This document shows, piece by piece, positions 21,128-32,065 of a DNA stretch of 64,000 nucleotides. Position numbers and translations under genes: made by a program. The notes under the pieces are model-generated. The model was not told the DNA's origin, searched no databases, and worked only from the letters and a program-made list of their open reading frames with translations. The stretch comes from Ampullaceana balthica. Its lineage: Eukaryota > Mollusca > Gastropoda > Lymnaeidae. How positions within the stretch are numbered: the stretch's first letter is position 1; every line of letters begins with the position of its first letter. The stretch spans positions 124,709 through 188,708 of the forward strand of contig CALYLW010000430.1 in assembly GCA_944989445.1 (NCBI GenBank), written 5' to 3'.

Positions 21128-21540
21128 ATATTCATTACTGGATAATATTCAAAATTGACAAGAGTAACACTAAACACCGTTATTTAAATCAACCTAGAAG
21201 CACTAGAGGATAGAAGAACTAAGAGCTAAGGAGTAATAAACAATAGGTCAATTAAATCTAACTTGGAAATAAAATGCAAAGATAATCTTAATACAACTCT
21301 CAGATAGACATAGGAATAAAAACCCTTTTGTTATTCCGCTGGCAAGAACAAACACATTCAAATTGTCGTTCTTCCCGTCTGGAATTAGGGTGTGGTAATG
21401 GGTTGCCAGGAAACCAACAAATTATCAACATTCAAAATTCTAATAAAAATGTGAGACTAGAAAAACATGGATAAACGCAGAACCCAACAATCTCTTGTGT
21501 AGCAGGAGCGCATGTAATAGACAAAATAAGATAACAAAAT
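21128..21540 (+). mobile_element. 5'-truncated CR1-like LINE copy
   Basis: It starts with remnants of the LINE C-terminal coding region (CAATATTCATTACTGGATAA, CTAGAGGATAGAAGAACTAA), passes through the 3' UTR (CTAATAAAAATGTGAGACTAG) and ends with the tail (GGAGCGCATGTAATAGAC, AAATAAGATAAC). It is diverged from the copy at 31995-36930. Confidence 0.85.
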
Positions 21541-22040
21541 ATTTGAATTTAAATGAAATGGTCTTTGTAAAACAGAAAAAAGATTCATGATATCCATTAC
21601 TTCACCGCGCCATTTTACTGCACGGTGTGAATCATTGTGAACATGAAGCAGTAACCCACCCCCTCACTAAAACCTAACATCGTTATTGAAAGATATTAGT
21701 GTATTTTGAAAGGAGTTTCGCCTAAAAACGCTTTGTGGCAAGAAATGAAACACATTTTTAAAATATATACTTTTTAAAAAAAATTTAAAGTTAGGATTAT
21801 GATTATTGGTCCGATACAATTATCAAGTAAATAACTAAATTCTAGGGATTTTTAAGTCTAAGACCATTATTATCTCTTAGAATAAACGAAAGAAATTTCT
21901 AAGGGCTGATTAAACAATTATATGACAAGACTGAATTACCTGACGATATACTGACTCATTCAGTTTAATTAGTGCTAGGTTTTTAACAGCATAACACACC
22001 AGACCCATGCATAGCCTAGTGGAAATCTTAACAAAATCCC
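21541..22040. other. spacer without recognised feature
   Basis: AT-rich sequence; nothing coding or repetitive recognised. Confidence 0.5.
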
Positions 22041-22043
22041 TAA

Positions 22044-23674
22044 GGGGCCATCCATAAATGACGTCACGCACCTGGGGGGAGGTCACATTTTTGTGACGAT
22101 TAGTGACGAGGGGGAGGGAGGGGGTTGAGGCAATGTGACGTCACATGAAAAGGGTAACTTTAAATAAAACTTCCACTGTAATATTTGGTTGCTTACAATT
22201 TATTTAACTACTTTTTTTTAAAAAACCACCAGTGCTTCTCAAAGTGCCAAAGAAACGCAATATCTGTAGGCAATCAAACGCAAGTTGCCGTAAGTTATCA
22301 AGAAATGAAAATGAAAGCTAACTATAATACTTAAGTTTGAGAACCCATAAGAGAACGTATGAAATTGTTGCCCTGCGTCGTTTGATCTTGACTTCAAAGC
22401 ATTTGCGATGTAACCGCTGCTCCGTTTGTTTCTCTTACGATAGGAGTCGACGAACTTTTTTGCACGTTACCCCAAAATACAAGTTTATGTGTGCGCCCAC
22501 CCACCCCCCCCCAGACTCGAGGTCCTGCCCACATGACTCGGGCGGGGATTTAGGGGAGCGTCGTTAGCCCCCCCCCCAAAAAAAAATGCAACTGGTGAGT
22601 TTTACAGCAAGCATATATGATAGTAGATATTTTAAGTCAAAACCACACGGAATATCAATTTGTTTATTTTTTTTTGGGGGTGGGGGGGGAGGGGGGTTGG
22701 GGGATCTATTTGATACAATTATAAACGCTTTAAGTTTGATATAATTGTTCGATTGGTTTTGGGTCTAACGCCCCTGGTCATTCTAGATATAATAGTATTC
22801 ATTAACTTTATTGAATGCATCAAATTTCCTGACATCGCAATTCGAGAGTACCCACAAAAAAAGGTGACCATATTTTCCGAAGCGGGACGGGTCCCCTTGG
22901 ACGGGGGGGGGTCCCCAGGTTTCTGGAGCACAAAAATTGGGAAACGTCTGGTCACTGTAGCGCAGTGTTGCTCAATTATTTTCTGCAAATAGGAAGAAGA
23001 AAACATTACGCGCCCCACACGCGACAGTAAATAGTATAATTTGTATATAAAATTGTTATAAGTACTCCATTTCGCCCCCCCCCCACTTTAGAGAGCTTCG
23101 CGTCGTCCCTGGGGGACAAGCTGGGGGTCAGCGGGACATGAGGTCTAAAATCGGGACTGTCCCGCTTAAATCGGGACGTTTGGTCACCTTACACAAAACA
23201 ACTTTTCTTCATAGCTCACTTTTTAAGGCATTAATTTTAAATATCACAGAAAGGATACTTGATACAGTCAAGTCATGTGGATTAAGATTATTGTCACTCG
23301 TGTCAATATAAATGAAAGTTGGGGGGAAATAGGTGTCTGCTCTATAACAGCCTAGGCAGGTAAGAAATCTACATAGTAGTCAAATTTTTAAAAATGTATT
23401 ATCTGGAAGGAACCGGTTCAATAGTGAGCATATGTTCGAAGCGTACACGTACAAATTACGGTACACATGACGTATTTTAATATATCTAGTGGATAGAAAA
23501 TAAGGTGGCTTTTTGTTGTTGTTGTTGTTGTTTTTCTTTTGTTTTTTTTTGTTTTATTGGGGGGGTGTCTAAGCTTTGTGGCGTTTTTTTTTGGGGGGGG
23601 AGGTCTAACTTTTTGTGACGACGTGTGACGAAAGAATCGGCCAAAATCGCGTGACGTCATTTATGGATGGCTTC
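22044..23674. mobile_element. PIF/Harbinger-like element copy 2
   Basis: TAA flanks both sides (22041-22043 and 23675-23677). The left end is GGGGCCATCCATAAATGACG and the right end GTGACGTCATTTATGGATGG. It contains C/G homopolymer runs and at least one nested MITE (22861-23190). No transposase. Confidence 0.85.
22861..23190. mobile_element. MITE with AAGGTGACC ends
   Basis: The ends AAGGTGACCATATTTTCCG and CGTTTGGTCACCTT are inverted, with inner inverted words GCGGGAC and GTCCCGC. CACAAAA lies on both sides, a likely hAT-type duplication of imperfect length. Confidence 0.7.
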
Positions 23675-23677
23675 TAA

Positions 23678-23992
23678 TTAGTAAATCAAGTAGGCGATTC
23701 ACCGAAGTAAGATGAATATGGAAATAAACTAAAAGTATTTTACAATTTACAGAAAGACAAGCAGGTGCCTATTGGTAAAATAGATGTAAAAGATAAATGA
23801 TGCGCAATAATATCTAAATCATCAGCTGAAATATTTGCGTACAAATGAAAGGTGAGTTGAGGAACGTGATGCAGCACAGTTCAGAAGTCTTCAAGTGAGT
23901 TCAAGTACTTAGCAGAATTAACTTTGGTTGGAAGTTTCGTTTGATTGAAATATAACTGCGTGAACTTCTTTACTTAAGTTTTCCTTACTAAA
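23678..23992. other. spacer without recognised feature
   Basis: No open frame with domain text and no repeat recognised. Confidence 0.5.
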
Positions 23993-24057
23993 TACAGGGT
24001 GGCCCAAAAAAGTGGGTCCGCCTAGAGCAATCTTGTGCTATATATATACAATTATTT

Positions 24058-24124
24058 TCCTGAAGAATCCAGGAAAACTAACACTTTATCAGCATTTAAA
24101 TCTCTAATAAAAATGCAGGACTAA
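24058..24124 (+). mobile_element. LINE 3' fragment inside mariner
   Basis: CCTGAAGAATCCAGGAAAAC and CTAATAAAAATGCAGGACTA match the LINE 3' UTR seen at 60-130 and, reversed, at 32075-32140. Confidence 0.75.
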
Positions 24125-24171
24125 ACGCATGAAGTAATTATTTCGTTAAATTTACTCGTAATCTTGCAACA

Positions 24172-24315
24172 ATAGAACAACTGAAATTGGCCATTGTTGA
24201 AGAGTGGCAACATTTGTCTCAGCGGTTTATAAACAAGAGCATTGACCAGTGGCGAAGGCGTTTAGAAAAAAACTGTTGAGAACCGAGGAGGACACATTGA
24301 ATTTTACTTCTGATT
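24172..24315 (+). pseudogene. Tc1/mariner transposase C-terminus
   Basis: The frame reads IEQLKLAIVEEWQHLSQRF, INKSIDQWRRRLEKNC, a stop in place of the usual residue, then GGHIEF. This matches the C-terminal R-R-x-x-x-C-x-x-x-x-G-G-H-x-E region of IS630/Tc1 transposases. The catalytic DDE part is missing. Confidence 0.75.
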
Positions 24316-24599
24316 TTATTTAAATTAACATTTGACAACAATTTACTTGATGTTTTGTAGAAAACAGTTACACAAAAAATTATTATTTGAAATTATTCAA
24401 GACATTCCCACTTTTTTTTAGCCACCCTGTATAGTGGAGTTGAAGACTATTAGCAAGTATTTTAAAACTTTTGATTTATTGTTACTTTCCATAAAACACA
24501 ATTTCTTGTGGATTGAAGCTTTTTAAGGTTTTTTTGCTTGGCACCAAAATTTGACATCCTCGATGGCTAACAGGGAACAATCAACAGTCAAGTTAAAGT

Positions 24600-25207
24600 C
24601 CAAAAAATATGATTCATAGCACGTCACAACAGAACCCATCAACAACTGAACTCATGTCCGCCTCGTACCCACTTTGATTGACCAGCCACTCATTAACCAC
24701 ATCACACCACCTTTGTACTCATGGTGTTTCCTTGGGAATCTCCCCATACAGGAAATTGAAATGTTTCATTTAATTATAATATAATGTCACCTACTGCAGC
24801 AACACATGTCGACTTGATTTTGTTACAATATTGATGTGATAAAGGTTGAAATAAGGTATACGATTATGTTAATATTTAAACAGATTAATAAACGATTTAT
24901 ATTTCATGTGTTACAAAGTCATTTGATCAGATCAAATAGCAACAAGTCAGATTAACATATCCTTAAATTTAAACAATCGTAAAATAAATTAGCAACAAAT
25001 ATTTCCAACTCAATCCATTATTTCAAGTATAGTCCTAGCGATTTTGAAATAATAGCTAGCACAACAGTAGTCAGCAGTGATTTTACTTATATAAAGAAAT
25101 GAATCCATAAGTGGGCTTTGAATAATCTTTCCACGAGCCATAAAGTGTTTGGGGTAAAATGGCAATGGTAACGTTTTCAGTACAGTTACATTTAATTTGC
25201 AAGCCAT
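24600..25207 (-). other. doubtful - strand coding segments
   Basis: Two open segments look protein-like. One starts with ATG at 25207 (MACKLNVTVLKTLPLPFYPK) and reaches a GTAAAA donor near 25085. The other at about 24620-24760 reads MGRFPRKHHEYKGG and, one frame over, CDVVNEWLVNQSGYEADM, ending in FCCDVL. They could be exons of an unknown gene, but there is no clean acceptor between them and the second requires a frameshift. No family recognised. Confidence 0.18.
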
Positions 25208-25659
25208 GTTTACACGCGTGGAAGATCAACTACACTAAGTGTAGGACAATAACTGAAAGTTGTTAAGAGTATCACTTCATGAGACCAATGCGTGATGATT
25301 TTCACCTGTTTCTGTATAGATGAATAATTCGAGAAATATGTGTGTGTGTGTGTGTTTTTAAACATTAATTAATCTTAATATGACTAAAACACTTTTTAAA
25401 AATTAATTTTTAACAAAATAAGAATATAAATAAGGGTTTAGAGTGTCCATTTATATTGGGAAAAGTTAATCATATGGGCATGGGCACACATTGACATCCC
25501 TGGATGCAGTTGGTTTTGTGATGTGTGTAGTATGGAATACACCACCTTACAGTCCAGGCTTATCCAAACCCTACTTGAACTACTTTTATACCTTTACTTA
25601 TTAGTTCTTTTTTCGCTAAGGAAAGTTTCTAGCCAAGAAGTTCGTCTTTCTCAGGTTTA

Positions 25660-25855
25660 AGTAACCATACCCGTGGAATAACTTATTTCATAATTAAACA
25701 CCGATATTGTCTGTGCCGATATAGATCATTAGTATTAAATTACAAGAGTGTACAGCGAAGTAAGCTGCCACGTGTATCCTCTGCCTATTTGCATAAGATA
25801 TGGAAACACTCAAAATTCGTCATTAAGTTCAAAATGAGATATAAAATCAAACAAT
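25660..25855 (+). repeat. interspersed repeat, copy 1 (pairs with 43820-44005)
   Basis: Shared words with 43820-44005 in the same order: GATTGTCTGTGC or GATATTGTCTGTGCCGATA, GTATTAAA, CAAGAGTGTACAGC/CAAGAGTATAGC, TGCCTATT, CATGGAAACACTCAAA, CATTAAGTTCA. Family unknown. Confidence 0.7.
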
Positions 25856-25870
25856 TAGACTAGTATAGAG

Positions 25871-26078
25871 CAACGGTGGCCAAACCGCGGCTCGCGAGCC
25901 GCATGCGGCTCTTCTGTGCACACATTGCGGCTCGCGTACAATTTATGAAAGATAAGTTAAAAAGATTACTGGAGGATTTCCAAGTTAGTTTAATGACCCT
26001 GAGTGCTTCAATGTGGCTCTCAACAATCTTTTTATATTTTAAAAAGACTCTCAGTTACTAGAGGTTTGGCCACCCCTG
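25871..26078. mobile_element. hAT-type MITE, 208 bp
   Basis: The flanks GTATAGAG and GTATAAAG are an 8-bp duplication with one change. The ends CAACGGTGGCCAAACC and GGTTTGGCCACCCCTG are inverted. The interior has GCGGCTCGCGAGCCGCATGC, a strong palindrome. Confidence 0.88.
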
Positions 26079-26086
26079 GTATAAAG

Positions 26087-26571
26087 TATAGTTGATTTAG
26101 CAGCAATAATTTACTAAATATAATAATAAAAGATTATAAGTATGGCTTTAAAAATCTTTTATCTATGCTTATACTTATAACTTATAAGAAATGAAAATCC
26201 TCTTGATACAATAAAGTCATATCATTATCATATTATTAATATGAAAGTCTTAAGGGAATAAACTGGTGGATTCGCCTAAAATTACACATACCTATATCAC
26301 ATACTGATAATAATAAATAAACATAATAACGAGTGAAGCGTGAATTTTGTTTTTAAGTTAACTCAATTTTTATTTACAATACTCAAAAAAATCACACGAG
26401 CATTTGTATTATTACGTTAACTCCATGTCACATGGTAAATTATTATAAATTAAAGTTCAAAGTTCATCACTGGAGAGTTGTTTATGTTGACAACGATGTG
26501 CTATTATTTAATAAAATTCCTCGTGATCAGCCAATTTTCATCAAATCATTATTTTAAAAAATATCTCAAAA
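26087..26571. other. spacer without recognised feature
   Basis: AT-rich; nothing recognised. Confidence 0.5.
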
Positions 26572-28794
26572 GGGACCGTCCTTAAAGTATTCACGCTCCA
26601 GAGGGTCGAAGGGGTGTAAGGAAGTGTGACAGGGGGGAGGGGGCAGGGCCGCCACCAGAAATTTTTTGGCCCCTGAAAACTCGGTACGTTGGGCCCCTCT
26701 GGGCTCCACATCGTGCCTATGCTTTTTTCCAGGGCCCCACATGCCAAAATCCTTGAAATATGTATACAAAATTACCAAAATGTAGTTTATCCGACATCGA
26801 CATTTCTGGCTGCATTTATAAATACAAATACAAGCGATCTAGAGAGCAAGAATTTCCTACTGAATTAAAAAAAACGCCACATATTTGCAACAACAAAAGC
26901 AGTAGTAGAATTTCTTTTTGCTTTATTCATTCATATACAAAAATTAACAACAAAAGCAATAGTTAAAATTCACTCATATGAAGTACATTTAAAAAAAAAT
27001 TGATCGTTCAATCAGAAATCATTTGAAGTGTAAAAAATATTACATACCAAGGGAAATAGTCATGTTTATAACTGGAATTTTCATTTGATATTTGAAATAT
27101 AGTAACTTCCGTTGATAACACAACATGTTATTAATATTTAAGTGTGTGAGGGCTGTTTGTATATTTACAGTGATGAGGAGGACCACCTTCTTATTTTCTT
27201 ATTAGAGAAATCACGTATAACTTCATTGAAGTTTATCTGCCTGGTCAGTTCGTGTTCAATTGAAATAATTGACAGTCAATTGAATCTTTCTTGGCTCATG
27301 GTAGAACGCAAATAGTTTTTTTTATAATAGCCAATTTACTGAACAATCGTTCTCCTTGAGCCACCGACACAGGAAGACAACAAAAAAAATCCTCAGGGCA
27401 ATACACACTTCACTAAATATTCCTTCTAGCCCGAGTGAATAAATTGAGTTCAAACTATCAAGTGGATCAGACAACGCAGAGGCAGACGCTTCCTTGATGT
27501 TGAATGTTGCACCGCATACTATACATTCTTCAAGTGAAGCAACTCGTATTTCAAAAGGCTGATAAGATCACGTGGATATTTAACCAATAAATCAGCACAA
27601 GAGGACGAGATTTCTTCAGAAGTCAGACTTTTAAAAATTAGAACTGGATTGAATAGTTTGCAGATCTTGTCCAAAATTTTGAACCAATGGGTCATCTGCC
27701 CAATCACAGAATCCAAAATGAAATACAAAACGTCTCTAGTGAACTTAGCTCCTGCTGATTCCTCGACACCCACGACGTCTTGGGAATCATTGGACGTTTC
27801 GGAATCTGAACGGAAAGGTCTTGGCCTTTTGCCGCGACGCCGCGCCGTCTTCAGTTCTGTAGGAAGTCCTAATTCTTTTGATACTGTGCTGTGCTTATGT
27901 GAAAATCGTGTGGCAATTATTTCTCAACTGCTGCAATTCATTTCAGATATCCTTGATGTTACGTGACGCGATTTCAAGTGAGATTGCCTTTGATTGTAGT
28001 ATTATCAGATTTCTTTGATTAATGCACGTCAAAATTTTTAGCCAGAATGCTGGCATCAGCACTGCGGTGAAGGAAGAGAAATATGTTTTCAGTCCACGTG
28101 CTTCGCTTCTAATTTCATTTGTGTACTTAGTCGTGAACATCACTGTCTCCAGAACAGGAAGAATGCTAGGCAACCTCTGAGCAATAGGACGCAAGGCATC
28201 AACTCTTGAACTCCAGTGCGTGTCACTCAGATTATGCAGGGAGCATCTTGTTGATTCCAGCAAGAGATTCCATCTTTCTGGACAAGAGCTGTATAATTTG
28301 TAGAGGCGATTCACGTTTCCAAAGAATGTTATTGCATCTCTGCAACATGACGCAGCATTTACCCCGACCAGATTCAGTGTGTGAGCTGCACATGGAGAGA
28401 ATAGAGCAGAATCGTGCTTTTGTAAAATCCGCGCTTGAACACCTTTCATTTTCCCAGCCATGTTTGCGCCGTTGTCAACACCCTGTCCACGACAATCTTT
28501 AAGATGAATTCCATGTTCGTCTAAGAGTGGAATGAGTGTTTCTCCAATTTATTCTCCTGTCTTCTGATTGCACGGGAAGAACTCTACAAATCTCTCATAT
28601 ATTGACCATTTGTTCTCATCGTTTTTATGGACGTATGTGAGAACATTTTTTTCTGCATGGGATACGTCAGGAGTAGCATCACATATAATGGAAAAATAAA
28701 TTGCTTCCATTCTTTCAAGCAAAATCATGTCTAGAACATGTTTCCCACATAAAGAAATGAATTTGTTTTGTGTCTTCCATGACAAATAATGATT

Positions 28795-28906
28795 TCACAT
28801 TCTTTCACCTATATATATATATATAATGTTATATCACATTCTTTCACCTATATATATATATAATGTTATATCACATTATTTCACCTATATATATATATAA
28901 TGTTCT
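28795..28906. repeat. TA-rich tandem repeat, three units of about 42 bp
   Basis: Units contain CACATTCTTTCACC followed by a TA run and ATGTTATAT. It lies inside the hAT pseudogene. Confidence 0.9.
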
Positions 28907-28946
28907 TTCTTGTCTTTGATGCACTCCAAATGATGTTGCATCAAAT

Positions 28947-29004
28947 GATCATAGTGAGATACGAGTTCTAGTAACGATCATAGTGAGATACGAGTTCTAG
29001 TAAC
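28947..29004. repeat. 29-bp perfect tandem duplication
   Basis: GATCATAGTGAGATACGAGT plus the following nine bases is repeated once without change inside the transposase pseudogene, shifting its frame. Confidence 0.95.
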
Positions 29005-30688
29005 CCCAGAAAGTTGTCATTGTGAGGGTTTCCTATGTCTTGAGATTCTCCGCGAAATGCGAGTTCTCTGGAAGCCAGAAACAAATGTAATATCAAAGAG
29101 TCTACGCAATAGGGCATTGAACTTGTCACTTTTAATTTGGAGACGCCGTTGAAAGCTGCTATCAATACCACAAGAACCAGTAACTGTTTTTTTCAAAAGT
29201 TTCCAAGCCACTTAAGAATCCATATGCAGGGAACTTTTTTCGTGATTCCGTAACCTTTCGTGAAGAAACCTCCACTGTTGTTTTTTGTGTGGATCAAAAC
29301 CTTCTCGTCTTGCCAAAAGGCTAGTACTGACGTGCTGTTCCAGACTTTTACCAGAAGAATAGAGAAGGCACGTGATGCAGTATAGAACATTGTTTGAGCT
29401 GCTCGAGACAATCCCATCTCTAAGTAACTTTTCTCGACTATTGAACAACTGGGAGTGTAATAGACTTTTGTGAAACATTTTGCCAGTGTTGTCTGAATGC
29501 ATGGTTTTGATCATTTCTTTTAACTGACTTTCAGTTTTTAACTTTCATAAAACGATGCACTGTCTGTCCCGGACTTGCAAGTGTTCTGGCCATCGCCCAG
29601 GATCGCTGTAGTGGCGAAATTCGTTTTCGTGTTCGACAAAATCATCAACATTATCATTTGCCTCTCCTAATCCTAAATTTGCTTATAGTTATAGTTCTAC
29701 TGTCTCGACCTCATTTGGAGGGTCAGATGATTCGTTTCCAGATCTGATGGTTGCGCAACCACGTTCTTCGTCTGCGGGCTGCAAATATTCACGTGGAAAT
29801 TCCTGGCGGGATGTTGATGGAAAGGAAACATCTTCAGGTTTAGCAGAGATATTAGATTTAGGAGTTTCACTGTGTTTAAAATAATTGACAATTACATTTT
29901 TGGCTTTCAATTCTTTTTCCTGATTCTCCCTCTGTTTCTTTTCTCGTCGCTTTTGCGAACCAGACTGGTGTCGATTCATTTTATGTTCTACTTTAATCTG
30001 TTTGGCAAATAATGATAAATTTATATGTGATCCAGGGCAGATAGTGACCGAGAATTCCTTTTGGCCCCAGGTTATAAAGACTGCTCACACATGGGTGGCG
30101 TCACCCCGCCCTAAATTTCTATTATTTTATTTTTCTAACAATTAAGTATTTATGTCTTATTTACGCATTCCAATATTTACATCCACTGGAATAAATGAGA
30201 GAGTCACCGGAAGACATATATGTGACGTATTTGATGACTAAGTTAAATTATTTTTAGAAAACTGTGACGTAAAACACGAAATTCCGAGGACCACCTCTAG
30301 CGAACCGTATATTGTGCAGAAAAGTTTTTCCGTCAATTTTCGCTATAAGCTAAATTTTAAAACTTTTTATTTATATGTAACTTAAATAATTGTCCGAATA
30401 TATATCAGCATTATAAAAATTAAGCGTGGCTGACGGAGCCCCCCTTCAGTTGGGGCCCCTGAATAAATTCGTGGATTCACCCCCTGGTGGCGGCCCTGGA
30501 GGGGGGGGGTCCAGCCATGTGTGACGTCACGGTGTTTTATATTAAAATCTAATTATTTTGTTAATAAAAAACAAAATTTTTTTTAGAAAGTGTGACGTAC
30601 TTAAAGGGGGGGGGGCGAGATTTGTGACAGGGGGGAGGGGGAGTTAAAAATAGTCAAAAATAGCGTGACGTACTTTATGGACGGCCCC

Positions 30689-31379
30689 AAAAAACAAAAT
30701 AAGATTTATTACGAAGTAGATCTGCATTTTATTTAAATTAGACTTTAAAAACATTTTTTTTAAATTAAAAGAATGAAAATAAATAATAATGGCATTGTAG
30801 ACTTTGTAGTACTACCACTAACTAAGTTACACTAAGTATGATCAGAGTAGGCTATCTGTCCGATTCAAATTTTTTCATTTGAAGTGAAGACGTCGCGTAG
30901 ATATTATTAGATTTTAAAGACCGTTTGGTATGCTGAGGATTTGTTTTCATTGTGAATATTCGCTTCTTATCCATGTTTTCATAACGATTAAGTAGAGCTG
31001 ATGTATAATAATTACACTAGACTAGAAGCAAGTGGCAGCCATTAAATTTAAGATCAGCTGTAAAGTAAAGTCATGTGACTAAAGTTTACGCCTATTAAAT
31101 CTGCATTCGCCAATAAAATAGTGCATTCGTGTGATGCTTGGGCAAATGCTCGCGAGCATTTGTGAGGTGTGGACCAACCTTAATTAGAAATAGATATGAA
31201 CTAAAATTTACATATATTTACTTTGTGTTAATTATTAATGTAGATGGTAAACAATTAAACAAATGGACCACAATTTAATGAAGATAGATTTATACGATAG
31301 ATAATTATATATCTACTCTACAACTTTAGTACTACTAAAAACTGAAAGATTGCAAGTTATTTAATATTTCCTGATACTT
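30689..31379. other. spacer without recognised feature
   Basis: AT-rich sequence with a short palindrome AAATGCTCGCGAGCATTT at 31146-31163. No gene recognised. Confidence 0.5.
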
Positions 31380-31800
31380 AAGTTAAACTTCCACGATTTT
31401 TTCCCTTCTCACTGAATTTAAAATATGCAAACAGGTTTAAGTGAAATGTAGGCCTACTTAAAATTTATTTATAAAGAATCCAACATGTTACAGTTCAGTA
31501 GATTGGCTGTTATTGTGGCACGGGGTCAAGGCGTAGGCTACAAAGAAACAACTAAAGGTACACACCCACCTGAGCTATGGATTCATTGGTGTGTTACAGT
31601 TCAAACCTCTTCCCTTTGGAATTACTATAATAAATAATATAGTGGTTGTAAGTTTTTCTTAAAAATTACCATATCCACTTTCAGAATTTCTGTTTTTCTA
31701 GTCATCAAATTTTTACCATTTAAAAGATTGAAATCGATACATATTTAAACTGTTAAAAAACTCATATACTGTTTGATGAAAGTTCTGAAAGTTTTTTAGT
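31380..31800 (+). repeat. interspersed repeat, copy 1 (pairs with 54390-54670)
   Basis: Shared order of words with 54390-54670: CTCACTGAATTT, ATATCCACTTT, AGTCATCAAAT, ATCGATACA/ATTGATACA, AAACTGTTAAA, CATACTGTTTGA, GAAAGT. Family unknown. Confidence 0.65.
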
Positions 31801-32065
31801 CACTATCAATGAATTCTCAACACAAATAAAATTTTAAAATCACCACGTTTCACAAATCTAACTAGGAATCAGGAACTAATCATCTGGGAAAATTTGTTCA
31901 CATTTTGAATCGAATATTTTCTAAAAAAATAGTTTATTTTTCAGATTATTGTTTCGTATTAGTAACTGATTAAGTTAAAGCATAAAAAATTCTTATCTTA
32001 TATGTTTACAGACGCTCCTTCTATACAGAAGATTATTGCGTCCTATGCTTATCTATGGTTTTTGT

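Larger units (their letters stand above)
23995..24429. mobile_element. Tc1/mariner-type element, deleted
   Basis: TA duplications at 23993-23994 and 24430-24431 flank inverted termini CAGGGTGGCCCAAAAAAGTG and CACTTTTTTTTAGCCACCCTG. It keeps the C-terminal end of a transposase on the + strand (about 24172-24315) and carries a LINE tail fragment. Confidence 0.88.
27170..29979 (-). pseudogene. hAT transposase pseudogene, nearly full length
   Basis: Domain order on the - strand: a Lys/Arg-rich N-terminus (MNRHQSGSQKRREKKQRE) at 29979. Next a TTF-type zinc finger region (NVLYCITCLLYSSG, then RLRNHEKSSLHMDS) around 29215-29440. Then FSIICDATPDVSHAEKNV with the first catalytic Asp near 28690; DNGANMAGKMKGVQ and PCAAHTLNLVG near 28350-28475; THWSSRVDALRPIA near 28200. 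Last a C-terminal dimerisation tail (STMSQERFN, EHELTRQINFNEVIRDFSN) near 27210-27320. Several stops and frameshifts, a 29-bp duplication and a TA-rich repeat interrupt it. This is the DUF4371/ZMYM1-like hAT clade. It is clearly inactive. Confidence 0.93.
26644..30498 (-). mobile_element. hAT element of 3.9 kb (DUF4371/ZMYM1-like)
   Basis: Termini CAGGGCCGCCACCAG and CTGGTGGCGGCCCTG are perfect inverted repeats. GAGGGGG lies on both sides (26637-26643, 30499-30505). The transposase pseudogene runs on the - strand. Near the ends both arms carry GGCCCC/GGGGCC text. Confidence 0.92.
26572..30688. mobile_element. PIF/Harbinger-like element copy 3, holding a hAT
   Basis: Left end GGGACCGTCCTTAAAGTA, right end GTGACGTACTTTATGGACGG. 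A-rich sequence on both sides hides the 3-bp duplication. It belongs to the same subfamily as copy 6 (TAAAGTACGTCAC instead of TAAATGACGTCAC). Without the nested hAT it is about 260 bp. Confidence 0.8.

Noticed and set aside
22337..22567. 76-codon frame in the PIF/Harbinger-like copy 2
   Set aside because: No recognised motif; ends in C-homopolymers.
27649..27966. Plus-strand 105-codon frame
   Set aside because: Antisense shadow of the DUF4371-like hAT pseudogene.
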